Assembly (NCBI RefSeq): GCF_900221005.1
Contig: NZ_OBQI01000005.1
Coordinates: 62,001-126,000, forward strand
Reading direction: 5' to 3'
DNA length: 64,000 nucleotides
Source: Blastococcus aggregatus
GTDB taxonomy: Bacteria; Actinomycetota; Actinomycetes; Mycobacteriales; Geodermatophilaceae
Part shown: piece after piece, positions 18,011 to 28,839 of the stretch
How positions within the stretch are numbered: the stretch's first letter is position 1
How the letters are laid out: every line of letters begins with the position of its first letter
Made by a program: the position numbers and the translations under genes
The notes under the pieces: model-generated
Database searches by the model: none
Seen by the model: only the letters and a program-made list of their open reading frames with translations
What the model was told of the DNA's origin: nothing

Positions 18011-19555
18011 GTGACGGCGACCGACCTCTCCCCCGACACCGCGATGCGCCGGATCGGCGCGCTGGTCCGTGACGCCCGGCGGCACCGCGGCATGACCCAG
18101 CAGCAGCTCGCCCACCGGCTGGGCACCAGCCAGAGCGCGGTGGCCCGCATCGAGCAGGGCAACCAGAACCTGACCCTCGAGCTCCTGGGCCGGCTCTCCG
18201 CGGCCCTGGAGAGCGAGCTGATCAGCGTCGGCCCGGCCGGTCCCACCCACCTGCGGGTCACCGGCGGCCGGCTGCTCAGCGGCAGCGTGGCGGTGAAGTC
18301 GTCGAAGAACGCCGCCGTCGCCCTGCTCTGCGCCGCCCTGCTCAACCGGGGCCGGACGACGCTGCGCAACGTGGCCCGCATCGTCGAGGTCGAGCGGATC
18401 CTCGACGTGCTCCGCTCGATCGGCGTCTCGGCGACCTGGGACGACGCCGGGCACGACCTCACCCTCGTCGTCCCGGACGAGCTGGACCTGGCCGGGATCG
18501 ACGCCGACGCCGCGCGGCGGACCCGCAGCATCATCATGTTCCTGGGCCCGCTGCTGCACCGGGCGCCGGAGTTCGAGCTGCCCTACGCCGGCGGCTGCGA
18601 CCTCGGCACCCGCACCGTGCAGCCGCACATGATCGCGCTGCGGCCCTTCGGGCTCGAGGTGGAGGCGCGGGCCGGCGAGTACCACGCCACGGTCACCCCG
18701 ACCGGCGCCACCAGCCGCACCATCGTGCTGACCGAGCGCGGGGACACCGTCACCGAGAACGCGCTGCTCGCCGCGGCCCGCGCCGAGGGCACGACGACCA
18801 TCCGCAACGCGAGCTCCAACTACATGGTCCAGGACCTCGTCCTGTACCTGCAGTTGCTCGGGGTGGAGATCCAGGGCCTCGGGACGACGACGCTCACCGT
18901 GCACGGCCGCCCGGTGCTGGATGCCGACGTGGACTACACGATCAGCGAGGACCCGGTCGAGGCGATGAGCCTGCTGACCGCCGGCATCGTCACCTGCTCG
19001 GAGCTGACCGTCCGGCGCGCGCCGGTCGAGTTCCTGGAGATCGAGCTGGCGGTGCTGGCCGAGATGGGGCTGCGCTACGAGGTCTCCCCGGAGTACCTGG
19101 CCGACAACGGGCACACCCGGCTGGCCGACATCACGATCCACCCCTCGCAGCTGCGGGCGCCGATCGACAAGATCCACCCGATGCCGTTCCCGGGCCTCAA
19201 CATCGACAACCTGCCGTTCTTCGCGGTCATCGCCGCGCAGGCCGAGGGCTCGACGATGATCCACGACTGGGTCTACGACAACCGGGCCATCCACCTCTCG
19301 GACCTGACCCGGCTGGGCGCCGACGTGCGGCTGCTCGACCCGCACCGCGTGCTGGTCGACGGGCCGACCCGGTGGTCCAGCGCCGAGGTGGTCTGCCCGC
19401 CCGCCCTGCGCCCCGCGGTCTGCATCCTGCTGGCGATGCTCGCGGCCAAGGGCACCTCGGTGCTGCGCAACGTCGACATCATCGCCCGCGGCTACGAGCA
19501 CCTCTACGAGCGGCTGGTCGAGATCGGCGCCGCCATCGAGGTCTTCCACGACTGA
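18011..19555 (+). CDS. XRE-type HTH domain fused to MurA-like enolpyruvyltransferase
   Basis: A 514-residue fusion. Residues 12-72 form an XRE helix-turn-helix (G-M-T-Q-Q-Q-L-A-H-R-L-G-T-S-Q-S-A-V-A-R). From about 78 there is a UDP-GlcNAc 1-carboxyvinyltransferase fold with S-S-K-N-A-A (97-102) and GGCDLGTR, keeping the catalytic Cys (196) and following Arg (202). The MurA F-P-T-D-M-Q segment is replaced by FPGLNIDN, so the usual catalytic Asp is displaced. MurA-like actinobacterial paralogues are known, but whether this one makes cell-wall precursor or acts as a metabolite-sensing regulator is open. Start GTG, probably leaderless. Confidence 0.9.
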   Translation: MTATDLSPDTAMRRIGALVRDARRHRGMTQQQLAHRLGTSQSAVARIEQGNQNLTLELLGRLSAALESELISVGPAGPTHLRVTGGRLLSGSVAVKSSKNAAVALLCAALLNRGRTTLRNVARIVEVERILDVLRSIGVSATWDDAGHDLTLVVPDELDLAGIDADAARRTRSIIMFLGPLLHRAPEFELPYAGGCDLGTRTVQPHMIALRPFGLEVEARAGEYHATVTPTGATSRTIVLTERGDTVTENALLAAARAEGTTTIRNASSNYMVQDLVLYLQLLGVEIQGLGTTTLTVHGRPVLDADVDYTISEDPVEAMSLLTAGIVTCSELTVRRAPVEFLEIELAVLAEMGLRYEVSPEYLADNGHTRLADITIHPSQLRAPIDKIHPMPFPGLNIDNLPFFAVIAAQAEGSTMIHDWVYDNRAIHLSDLTRLGADVRLLDPHRVLVDGPTRWSSAEVVCPPALRPAVCILLAMLAAKGTSVLRNVDIIARGYEHLYERLVEIGAAIEVFHD

Positions 19556-19566
19556 CCGCTGCCCAC

Positions 19567-19593
19567 GCCATGATCAGGTGACCTGATCATGGC
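19567..19593. terminator. Perfect 13-bp palindrome, likely terminator
   Basis: GCCATGATCAGGT and its exact complement flank one base. It begins 12 bp after the HTH-MurA stop and lies between convergent genes. The one-base centre means a real RNA loop would open a few pairs. It could also be a protein-binding site. Confidence 0.6.
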
Positions 19594-19596
19594 GCT

Positions 19597-19626
19597 TCCT
19601 CCCTCACCGCCCACCGTGAGGGAGGA
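19597..19626. terminator. Second convergent hairpin
   Basis: TCCTCCCTCAC (19597-19607) pairs with GTGAGGGAGGA (19616-19626) around an 8-base loop. It immediately follows the first palindrome and precedes the pucR stop by 45 bp, so it could end pucR transcripts. Confidence 0.6.
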
Positions 19627-19670
19627 CGCGCTGCGGCGAGGGAGGACGGCGCGGCGCGGTCGGCCCGTGC

Positions 19671-21485
19671 TCAGAGCAGCGCGTCGAGGCCGTCGTCCGG
19701 CGGCGGCGTCATGCCGGCCTCCAGCGGCGGGCGGTGGGGCTGGTCCAGCCCGCTCATCCGGGCGGCGTGCAGCGCCAGCAGCAGGTTCAGCCGCAGGTGG
19801 GGATCGCTGGTGAACGGCCCGAGCATGCGCTCCAGCTTGCCGATCCGGTAGCGCATCGTGTTGTAGTGGAAGTGCAGCCGGCGGGCGGACTCCGCCACGT
19901 TGAGGTTGGTCTCCAGCAGCACCAGCAGCGTCTCGCGCAGGTCGGCCGAGTCCGCGTCCGTCGCGTCGGCCAGCGGGCCGAGCACCTCGTCGACGTAGGA
20001 CCGCAGCTCGGTGCTGTCCGGGATCAGCGACAGCAGCCGGAACACCCCCAGCTGGTCGAAGTGGGTGACCGACGCGCCGCCCTGGATCTCCTGGCCGACG
20101 CCCAGCGCGCGCTGCGCCTGGCGGTGCGCCTCGGCGAGCTCCGAGAGCGAGCCGGCCGGCCGGCCGATGCCCGTGCCCAGGACGCGGCCCAGCCGGCGCA
20201 GCCGTCCGTTGACCCGTGAGCTGACCGCCGCGACGAGCGCGGACACCTCGTCGGGGGTCCGGCCGTCCAGGGGCAGGAGGGTGACGATCTCTGTCGCCAG
20301 CCCGGCGACGGCGGCCCCGGCGACCTCGGACTCCAGCGCCGACCGCCAGCCGTCGGCCAGCCGGTCGAGCACGTCGAGGGCACGGGTGGGATCCCCGGCG
20401 GCGTCGGCGACGGTCTCGGTGGCGGTGACCAGCACCGCGACCGGGCCGTCCAGCCGCCAGCCGAACGACCGGGTGTAGGCCAGCGTCCGCTCGGTGTGCC
20501 CGACCGAGCCGCCGACCAGCCGCCGGACCAGGTCCCCCTGGAAGCGCAGCTCGACGGAGTGGACCGCCTGCAGGCGGATGACCGACAGGGCGGCGATCAC
20601 CGCCGCGCGCTCCAGCACGCCGCCGGCGCCGACCATCATCGCCCCGGTCCGGTGCACCGCGACCAGCCAGCCGTGCCGCTGGTCACCGGCCATGATCGGG
20701 GCCACGGCGTACTCCCCCACGCCGCCGGGCAGCTCGTGGTGACCGGGGACGAGCAGGATGCCGTCGGCCGGCGAGAGGTCGGCGTCGGCCAGCACGTCGG
20801 CGGGCGTGACCACGGTGCGGTCGGCCCGCACCCCGGCCAGCCGGCGGGAGGGCGTCAGCTCGGCCAGGGCGTCGTCCGCGGCGGCGTCCAGCAGCCACAG
20901 CCAGTCGCTGATCTCGGCGACGTCGTCCCGGGGGCCGGCGCTGGTGACCACCTCGCGGTCGGGCCCCAGGCCCAGCACCGCGGCGCCCTCCAGCATCACG
21001 GCGAGCCGTTGGGTGACCTCGGCGAGACCGCCACCGGTGAGCGCCACCTCCATGAACTGGTCGTCCATGCGGGAGGAGAGCGCGAGGGCCTCGCCCTGCT
21101 TGGTGACGACGGCGCCCAGCACCTCGGAGACGATCTCGTCGAGGCGGACCGTCTGCGGCAGGGCCAGCACCGGCAGGCCGCGGCGATCGGCCTCGGCGAG
21201 CACCTCCGCGGGCACCGGCGGCGGCCCCTCCGTGCGCCGGTAGGCGAGCGCGGCCGTGCCCATCGAATCCAGCCGCTCGACCAGCGCCCGGCAGTTGACC
21301 GGATCGGCGGGAGGCAGCCGGGCGCCGAGGACGACGAGGACGTCGACCCCCGCGGCGGCCAGCGGGTCGGCCGGGTTGTCCACGACCATGTGGCGGACCG
21401 AGCGTGCGAGCCCTCCGGCGCCTGCGACCACCGACGATCCGGCCAGCCCGGGGAGGTCCAGCACGTCCTCGATGGTGAGTCCCAT
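19671..21485 (-). CDS. PucR family transcriptional regulator
   Basis: A 604-residue PucR-type regulator. The N-terminal PucR ligand domain (MGLTIEDVLDLPGLAGSSVV, then VVDNPADPLAAAGVDVLVV) is at 1-135, a central GGDEF-like region follows, and the C-terminal HTH (LLVLLETNLNVAESARRLH, then Y-N-T-M-R-Y-R-I-G-K-L-E) is near 525-570. PucR proteins control purine/allantoin degradation and related nitrogen pathways. The ATG is chosen because it starts the conserved domain and has AGGAG upstream. A longer in-frame opening to 21698 is possible but lacks conservation. It diverges from a DUF2877 gene, a probable target. Confidence 0.88.
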   Translation of the reverse strand: MGLTIEDVLDLPGLAGSSVVAGAGGLARSVRHMVVDNPADPLAAAGVDVLVVLGARLPPADPVNCRALVERLDSMGTAALAYRRTEGPPPVPAEVLAEADRRGLPVLALPQTVRLDEIVSEVLGAVVTKQGEALALSSRMDDQFMEVALTGGGLAEVTQRLAVMLEGAAVLGLGPDREVVTSAGPRDDVAEISDWLWLLDAAADDALAELTPSRRLAGVRADRTVVTPADVLADADLSPADGILLVPGHHELPGGVGEYAVAPIMAGDQRHGWLVAVHRTGAMMVGAGGVLERAAVIAALSVIRLQAVHSVELRFQGDLVRRLVGGSVGHTERTLAYTRSFGWRLDGPVAVLVTATETVADAAGDPTRALDVLDRLADGWRSALESEVAGAAVAGLATEIVTLLPLDGRTPDEVSALVAAVSSRVNGRLRRLGRVLGTGIGRPAGSLSELAEAHRQAQRALGVGQEIQGGASVTHFDQLGVFRLLSLIPDSTELRSYVDEVLGPLADATDADSADLRETLLVLLETNLNVAESARRLHFHYNTMRYRIGKLERMLGPFTSDPHLRLNLLLALHAARMSGLDQPHRPPLEAGMTPPPDDGLDALL

Positions 21486-21886
21486 GCGCTCCTGCCAGCT
21501 GCCGCGCTCGGTCCGGGACGGGTCGGCGCGCGCCGGTTCCTCGACCGCCCAGTTACGTCGAAACGGTACCGTTCCGTCACGCTGCGTGGCCGACATCGCC
21601 GAGGTGTCACTCTGGGTCACGATGCGTCCCTCTCTAGTCGCCAACGTGGCCGTCGAGTCGCGGAAGTCTGTCAGGACTCCTTGAACGGCGACATCCATTC
21701 TTGGCGAGTTTCGCCATAAGAGGGCGTGCGACGCGCCGCATAGGTTCGAAGCCCGCTCAACCCGCTCGCAGCGATGCTAGGCCGTCACCCGGAACCCGGC
21801 GGCACCTGCCCTCTGCGGACGAGCCGAGCGGAGCCCGGGCGGGGCCGCTCCGACCCCGTCCGACGCCCCTCCGGCGAAGGGCCACC
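21486..21886. promoter_or_regulatory. Divergent regulatory region with palindrome
   Basis: 401 bp between pucR and the DUF2877 gene, with noticeably lower GC than neighbours in its middle. It holds a perfect 12-bp palindrome AACGGTACCGTT (21562-21573), a smaller GGCGA-GTT-TCGCC dyad near 21700, and no convincing gene apart from possible N-terminal extensions of the flanking genes. The palindrome is a candidate PucR operator. Confidence 0.45.
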
Positions 21887-22885
21887 ATGCGCACCATCGA
21901 CGAGACCACCGGCCGTGACACCCGCTCGCATACGACGGCGGCGCCCAGCCGCGCCGCGCGAGCCGGAGTCCCCACCATCCCCCTCCCCCGCGGGTCGGCC
22001 GCGGCCACCGCACACCCCTCGCACCCGGCGCGGCAGGTCACCCCCGTGCCGGCGGCGGCCAGCACCGGCGTGACCGCGCTGCTGCGCGGGCCGGTCCGCC
22101 GCGCCCGCATCGTCGCGAACACCCCGACCGGCGTGTACCTGCACGTGCCGGGCGAGCGCGACGGCGACGTCGTCGCCGTCCTCACGAGTGACGCGGCACG
22201 CCACCCGCTGGGCTGCATCCTGTTCCGTCCGAGCTCCGGGCGTCCGCTCGTGTCACCGAACGCCGCGGCCGAGGTCGGGGGCGGCCGGATCGTCGTCGGC
22301 GACCTCACGGTGAGCGCCGCGGCGTGGTGGGACCCGCGCCCCCGGCTGCCCAGCGTCCGTCCCGCGCTGCTCCCCGAGGGCGTGCGCCAGTTGCGCACGA
22401 CCCTCTACGGGGAGGGGGTCCCGCACAGCGCCTTCGCGCTCCCGGGGCTGCCCACCGGCCCCGGCGGGCCGCTGGCGGCGCTGCGCGGAGCGGTCCGCCG
22501 CGCGGATCTCGACGCCGCGCTGCGCACCGCCACGCGGCTCATCGGCGTCGGCCCGGGCCTCACGCCGGCCGGTGACGACGTCATGGCCGGCACGGTCGCC
22601 GGGCTGGTCCTGCTCGGGCACCCCGCCGCGCCCCGCTTCGCCGCCGGCGTCACCGCACTGGCCGCCTGCCGCACCACCGAGCTGTCCCGGGCCCTGCTGC
22701 GGCACGCCGCCGCCGGGCGGGTCAGCGGCGAGTACGCCGCCGTGCTGCACGCCCTGGTCGGCGAGGGCGCGCTGGCACCGGCGGTGGAGGCGATGCTCAC
22801 CTCCGGCCCGACGGGCAGCCGCGCCACGGCCCTGGGCCTGTGCACGGCGATCGACCTGGTCGAGCGCACCACGCGGGGGCGCTGA
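21887..22885 (+). CDS. DUF2877 (AllH/YlbF-like) protein
   Basis: A 332-residue protein with the DUF2877 signature GVGPGLTPAGDDVMAG near residues 220-235 and ACRTTELSRALLRHAA near 262-277. DUF2877 is the family of E. coli AllH (YlbF), a subunit of oxamate carbamoyltransferase in allantoin catabolism, normally beside AllF/FdrA and AllG. Neither partner is visible here. A low-complexity N-terminus (residues 1-65) precedes the domain. ATG start with GAAGG upstream. The divergent PucR neighbour supports a purine/ureide link. Confidence 0.82.
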   Translation: MRTIDETTGRDTRSHTTAAPSRAARAGVPTIPLPRGSAAATAHPSHPARQVTPVPAAASTGVTALLRGPVRRARIVANTPTGVYLHVPGERDGDVVAVLTSDAARHPLGCILFRPSSGRPLVSPNAAAEVGGGRIVVGDLTVSAAAWWDPRPRLPSVRPALLPEGVRQLRTTLYGEGVPHSAFALPGLPTGPGGPLAALRGAVRRADLDAALRTATRLIGVGPGLTPAGDDVMAGTVAGLVLLGHPAAPRFAAGVTALAACRTTELSRALLRHAAAGRVSGEYAAVLHALVGEGALAPAVEAMLTSGPTGSRATALGLCTAIDLVERTTRGR

Positions 22886-22903
22886 GCGGTCGGCTGCGGG
22901 GAG

Positions 22904-23377
22904 TCAGCCCGCGGGGGCGGGCACCAGGGGAACGAGGGCGTCCCACTGCGCGATGCGGCAGGCGTCGACGCGGGAGAGCGCCAGGTCCACCGGCTCGCCG
23001 CCCCAGCGGCCGAGCACCCGCGCGGTCTCCGGCCCGCCGTAGACCTGCGCGCACATCACGTCATCGGACAGCGGGGCGAAGGGACGCTCCAGGCCGGCCA
23101 GGTGGTCACAGGCGGCCTGCGCCGATGGATGGCTGCCCTCCACGAACCCGACGCAGGTCAGCGTCCAGGTCGCGGGGAGGCTGCCGTCGCCGAGGTCGAT
23201 CTCCAGCTGCAGGTCGTTGTCGGCCTGGGAGATCCCGCCCCCCGCCGGGTCGGGTGCGCTCGTCCCCTCCGGAACCGGGTTCGTCGGGGCGGCCGCGTCC
23301 TCGCCGTCGTCGGCGGAGCCGCACGCCGAGAGGGCCAGCACGGCGACGGGCACGAGGAGCAGCAGCAGTCGGCGCAT
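22904..23377 (-). CDS. SSI-like lipoprotein
   Basis: A 157-residue exported lipoprotein: Arg-Arg start, hydrophobic stretch, and lipobox LSAC with Cys19. After an Asp/Pro-rich linker comes a Streptomyces subtilisin inhibitor-like domain with four cysteines (T-L-T-C, A-A-C-D, V-M-C-A, D-A-C-R) and the GGPETARVLG motif. The residue in the inhibitor reactive position appears to be Gln (C-A-Q-V-Y instead of C-P-M-V-Y), so protease inhibition is doubtful. Convergent with the DUF2877 gene, separated by 18 bp. It starts 41 bp beyond the hisG stop, so it may follow the rib-his operon. Confidence 0.8.
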   Translation of the reverse strand: MRRLLLLLVPVAVLALSACGSADDGEDAAAPTNPVPEGTSAPDPAGGGISQADNDLQLEIDLGDGSLPATWTLTCVGFVEGSHPSAQAACDHLAGLERPFAPLSDDVMCAQVYGGPETARVLGRWGGEPVDLALSRVDACRIAQWDALVPLVPAPAG

Positions 23378-23418
23378 GTCCGTCCTGACGATCGAGGGCC
23401 CCGGAGAGTGCCCCGGGA

Positions 23419-24285
23419 TCAGAGCCGGGAGGCGTGGATGCTGGTGACGAGGATGGCCCGGGCGCCGAGCTCGTAGAGCTCGTCCATGATCTGGTTGGTC
23501 TGGCTGCGCCGCACCATCGCGCGGACCGCCGACCAGCCTCCCCGCTGCAGCGGGCTGACCGTGGGGCCCTCGATGCCGGGCGTGATCGCCGTGGCGCGGG
23601 CCAGGATCTCGTCCGGGCAGTCGTAGTCGAGCATCACGTACTGGCGGGCCACCAGGACGCCCTGGAGCCGGCGCCGCAGCTGGGCCACCGCCGGGATCTC
23701 CTGGGCCCCCTCGCGGCCCACCAGGATCGCCTCGCTGGCCAGCACGGGCTCGCCGATGATGTGCAGCCCCGCCGCGCGCAGCGTCGTCCCGGTCTCGACG
23801 ACGTCGCAGACCGCGTCGGCCACACCCAGCGCGCACGCGGTCTCGACGGCTCCGTCGAGCTTGACGACGTCGGCCTTGACGCCGGACTCCTCGAGGGAGC
23901 GCTGCAGCAGGACCGGGTACGCGGTGGCGATGCGCTTGCCGGCGAGCTGGTCGACGGACTCGATGCCCGAGCCGACCGGTGAGGCGAACCGGAAGGACGA
24001 GCGGCCGAAGCCCAGCGGCATGACCTCGACGGCGGTCGGGCCCTCCCCCTCGGCCGGCGCGGTCTCCAGCAGCATGTCGCGCCCGGTGATGCCGACGTCC
24101 AGCGTGCCCGCGGCGACGTAGACGGCGATGTCCCGCGGCCGGAGGTAGAAGAACTCGGTGTCGTTGTCGGGGTCGTAGACCACGAGGTCCTTGGTGCTCC
24201 GCCGCATGCGGTAGCCGCTCTCGGCGAGCATCTCCGCCGCCGGCTCGCTCAGGACGCCCTTGTTGGGCACGGCGATGCGCAGCAC
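23419..24285 (-). CDS. hisG: ATP phosphoribosyltransferase
   Basis: Catalyses the first step of histidine synthesis: ATP + PRPP to phosphoribosyl-ATP. At 288 residues it is the long, HisZ-independent form. Residues 1-210 carry the catalytic domain (VPNKGVLSEPAAEML at the start, DVVETGTTLRAAGL near 152-165 for PRPP). The last 75 form the ACT-like domain that binds histidine for feedback inhibition. The GTG start is supported by the conserved L-R-I-A-V-P-N-K-G opening and GAGGAG upstream. It follows hisE by 38 bp. Confidence 0.96.
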   Translation of the reverse strand: MLRIAVPNKGVLSEPAAEMLAESGYRMRRSTKDLVVYDPDNDTEFFYLRPRDIAVYVAAGTLDVGITGRDMLLETAPAEGEGPTAVEVMPLGFGRSSFRFASPVGSGIESVDQLAGKRIATAYPVLLQRSLEESGVKADVVKLDGAVETACALGVADAVCDVVETGTTLRAAGLHIIGEPVLASEAILVGREGAQEIPAVAQLRRRLQGVLVARQYVMLDYDCPDEILARATAITPGIEGPTVSPLQRGGWSAVRAMVRRSQTNQIMDELYELGARAILVTSIHASRL

Positions 24286-24323
24286 GGGAGAACTCCTCGG
24301 GAAGGGCGGGAAACGCGGGAAGA

Positions 24324-27020
<2,697 letters not shown>

Positions 27021-27021
27021 C

Positions 27022-28083
27022 TCAGCTCCCTTCCCGGACGGACTGTCGTCCCCCAGTGTGCCGGGTGGGCCTGAGCCGGAGCTGCACGTCCCCACCCGAC
27101 GGGAGGATCTCGACGGTCTCGAACTGCAGCGCATCGGCGATCGCCGTGATTCCCAGGTCGCCCACCAGGGAGGGGCCGGCGCCCAGCAGCTTCGGCGCGA
27201 GGTGGACCGCGACCTCGTCGACGAGCCCGGCCCGGAGGAAGGCGGCGGCCAGGGTCGGGCCGCCCTCCAGCAGCACGCGGCGGACGTCGCGCTCGTACAG
27301 CTCGGCCAGCAGCTCGGCGGGGCCCGCGGCCCGGCTGACGAGCGTGGGTGCGGCGTCGTCGAGCACGCGGGCGGTCTCCGGCACCCGGCCCCGGCGGTCG
27401 ACGACCACCCGCAGCGGCTGACGTCCGGCGTTCCGGCCGTCGGCGTCGCGCACGGTGAGCTGGGGGTCGTCGGTCACCGCCGTACCCGAGCCGACGACGA
27501 CGGCGTCGCAGGTGGCCCGCAGCCGGTGGACGGCGGCGCGGGTCTGCTCGCCGGTGATCCAGCGGCTGCTGCCGTCGGCGGCGGCCACCCGCCCGTCCAG
27601 GGTGGCGGCGACCTTCCAGATCACCTGGGGCCGCTGCTCGCGCACGCCGGTCAGCCAGGGGCCCAGGGCGCCGAGCTCGGCCTCGTCCTGCTCGACACCG
27701 AGCTCGACCTCGATGCCGGCAGCGCGCAGCCGGTCGGCTCCCCCGACGGCCAGCTCCGTCGGCTCGGGGACGGCGACGACGACGCGGGCCACGCCGGCGG
27801 CGATCAGGGCGTCGGCGCAGGGGCCGGTGCGGCCGGTGTGCGCGCACGGCTCGAGGGTGACGACGGCGGTGCCGCCCCGGGCCCGCTCCCCCGCTGCGGC
27901 CAGCGCCTGCACCTCGGCGTGCGGACCACCGGGCGGCTGCGTGGCGCCCTCGCCGGCGACCGAACCGTCGGCGGCCAGCACCACCGCGCCCACGGCCGGG
28001 TTGGGGCTGGTCGTGCCGAGCACGGCGGCGCCCAGCTCGCGGGCGCGGAGCATGGCGGAGCGCTCGGCGGAGGTGACGGTCAC
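27022..28083 (-). CDS. ribD: Bifunctional riboflavin deaminase/reductase RibD
   Basis: A 353-residue enzyme that deaminates the first pyrimidine intermediate and reduces the ribose side chain. The deaminase domain carries the zinc ligands P-H-A-E-V (near 49-53) and E-P-C-A-H-T-G-R-T-G-P-C (near 73-84). The reductase domain (from about 150) begins with KVAATLDGRVAAADGSSRWI and includes LLEGGPTLAAAFL. The GTG overlaps the rpe stop by 4 bp. Confidence 0.96.
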   Translation of the reverse strand: MTVTSAERSAMLRARELGAAVLGTTSPNPAVGAVVLAADGSVAGEGATQPPGGPHAEVQALAAAGERARGGTAVVTLEPCAHTGRTGPCADALIAAGVARVVVAVPEPTELAVGGADRLRAAGIEVELGVEQDEAELGALGPWLTGVREQRPQVIWKVAATLDGRVAAADGSSRWITGEQTRAAVHRLRATCDAVVVGSGTAVTDDPQLTVRDADGRNAGRQPLRVVVDRRGRVPETARVLDDAAPTLVSRAAGPAELLAELYERDVRRVLLEGGPTLAAAFLRAGLVDEVAVHLAPKLLGAGPSLVGDLGITAIADALQFETVEILPSGGDVQLRLRPTRHTGGRQSVREGS

Positions 28084-28751
28084 CCGCGCATCGCCGCGGC
28101 GGCCTGCGCGCGCAGGGCGGCGATCGCCTTCGACGGGTCCTCGGCGCCGTAGACGGCCGAGCCCGCCACGAACATGTCGACGCCGGCCTCGGCGGCCTGC
28201 TCGATGGTGTCGGCGTTGATGCCGCCGTCGATCTCCACGATCAGGGTGAGGTGCCCCGCGTCCACGAGCTCGCGGGCCTTGCGCGCCTTGGGCAGCACGT
28301 CGGCGATGAACGACTGGCCGCCGAAGCCGGGCTCGACGCTCATCACGAGCAGGGTGTCGAAGTCGGGCAGCACGTCGAGGTAGTCCTCGAGCGGAGTGCC
28401 GGGCTTGATCGCCAGGCCGGCCAGGGCACCGGCGGCCTTCAGGTCGCGGGCGACGGCGCGGGGGTCGGTGCAGGCCTCGGCGTGCACGGTGACGTTGCGC
28501 GCGCCCATCTCGGCGTACCCGGGCGCCCAGCGCTCGGGGTTGTCGATCATGAGGTGGCAGTCCAGCGGCACGGGGCTGACCGCCTGGATCGCCTGGGCGA
28601 CCGGCAGGCCCAGGGTCAGGTTCGGCACGAAGTGCGCGTCCATGACGTCGACGTGCAGCCAGTCGGCGTCGGCGACGCGCTGCACCTCGGCCGCGAGGTT
28701 GGCGAAGTCGGCGGAGAGCAGGCTGGGGGCGATCATCGGCTGCCGGGACAC
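28080..28751 (-). CDS. rpe: Ribulose-phosphate 3-epimerase
   Basis: Pentose phosphate enzyme interconverting ribulose 5-phosphate and xylulose 5-phosphate. The 223-residue TIM barrel shows A-P-S-L-L-S-A-D-F (8-16), L-H-V-D-V-M-D-A-H-F-V-P-N with metal ligands, C-H-L-M-I, VEPGFGGQSF and DGGINADT. It heads the rib-his operon, logically providing or draining ribulose 5-phosphate, the RibB substrate. The GTG start is 88 bp from the divergent aldehyde dehydrogenase gene. Confidence 0.96.
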   Translation of the reverse strand: MSRQPMIAPSLLSADFANLAAEVQRVADADWLHVDVMDAHFVPNLTLGLPVAQAIQAVSPVPLDCHLMIDNPERWAPGYAEMGARNVTVHAEACTDPRAVARDLKAAGALAGLAIKPGTPLEDYLDVLPDFDTLLVMSVEPGFGGQSFIADVLPKARKARELVDAGHLTLIVEIDGGINADTIEQAAEAGVDMFVAGSAVYGAEDPSKAIAALRAQAAAAMRG

Positions 28752-28839
28752 GCAGGGAGTCTAGGTGGGCGGCGAACGGCGACTGTCGCCGCTGCGCGGA
28801 GGACGTGTCCGTCGTGCGCGACCGGGTAGGGCCCCGCCC

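Noticed and set aside
21735..21765. GGTTCGAAGCC resembling a tRNA T-arm
   Set aside because: No matching acceptor, D or anticodon arms around it.
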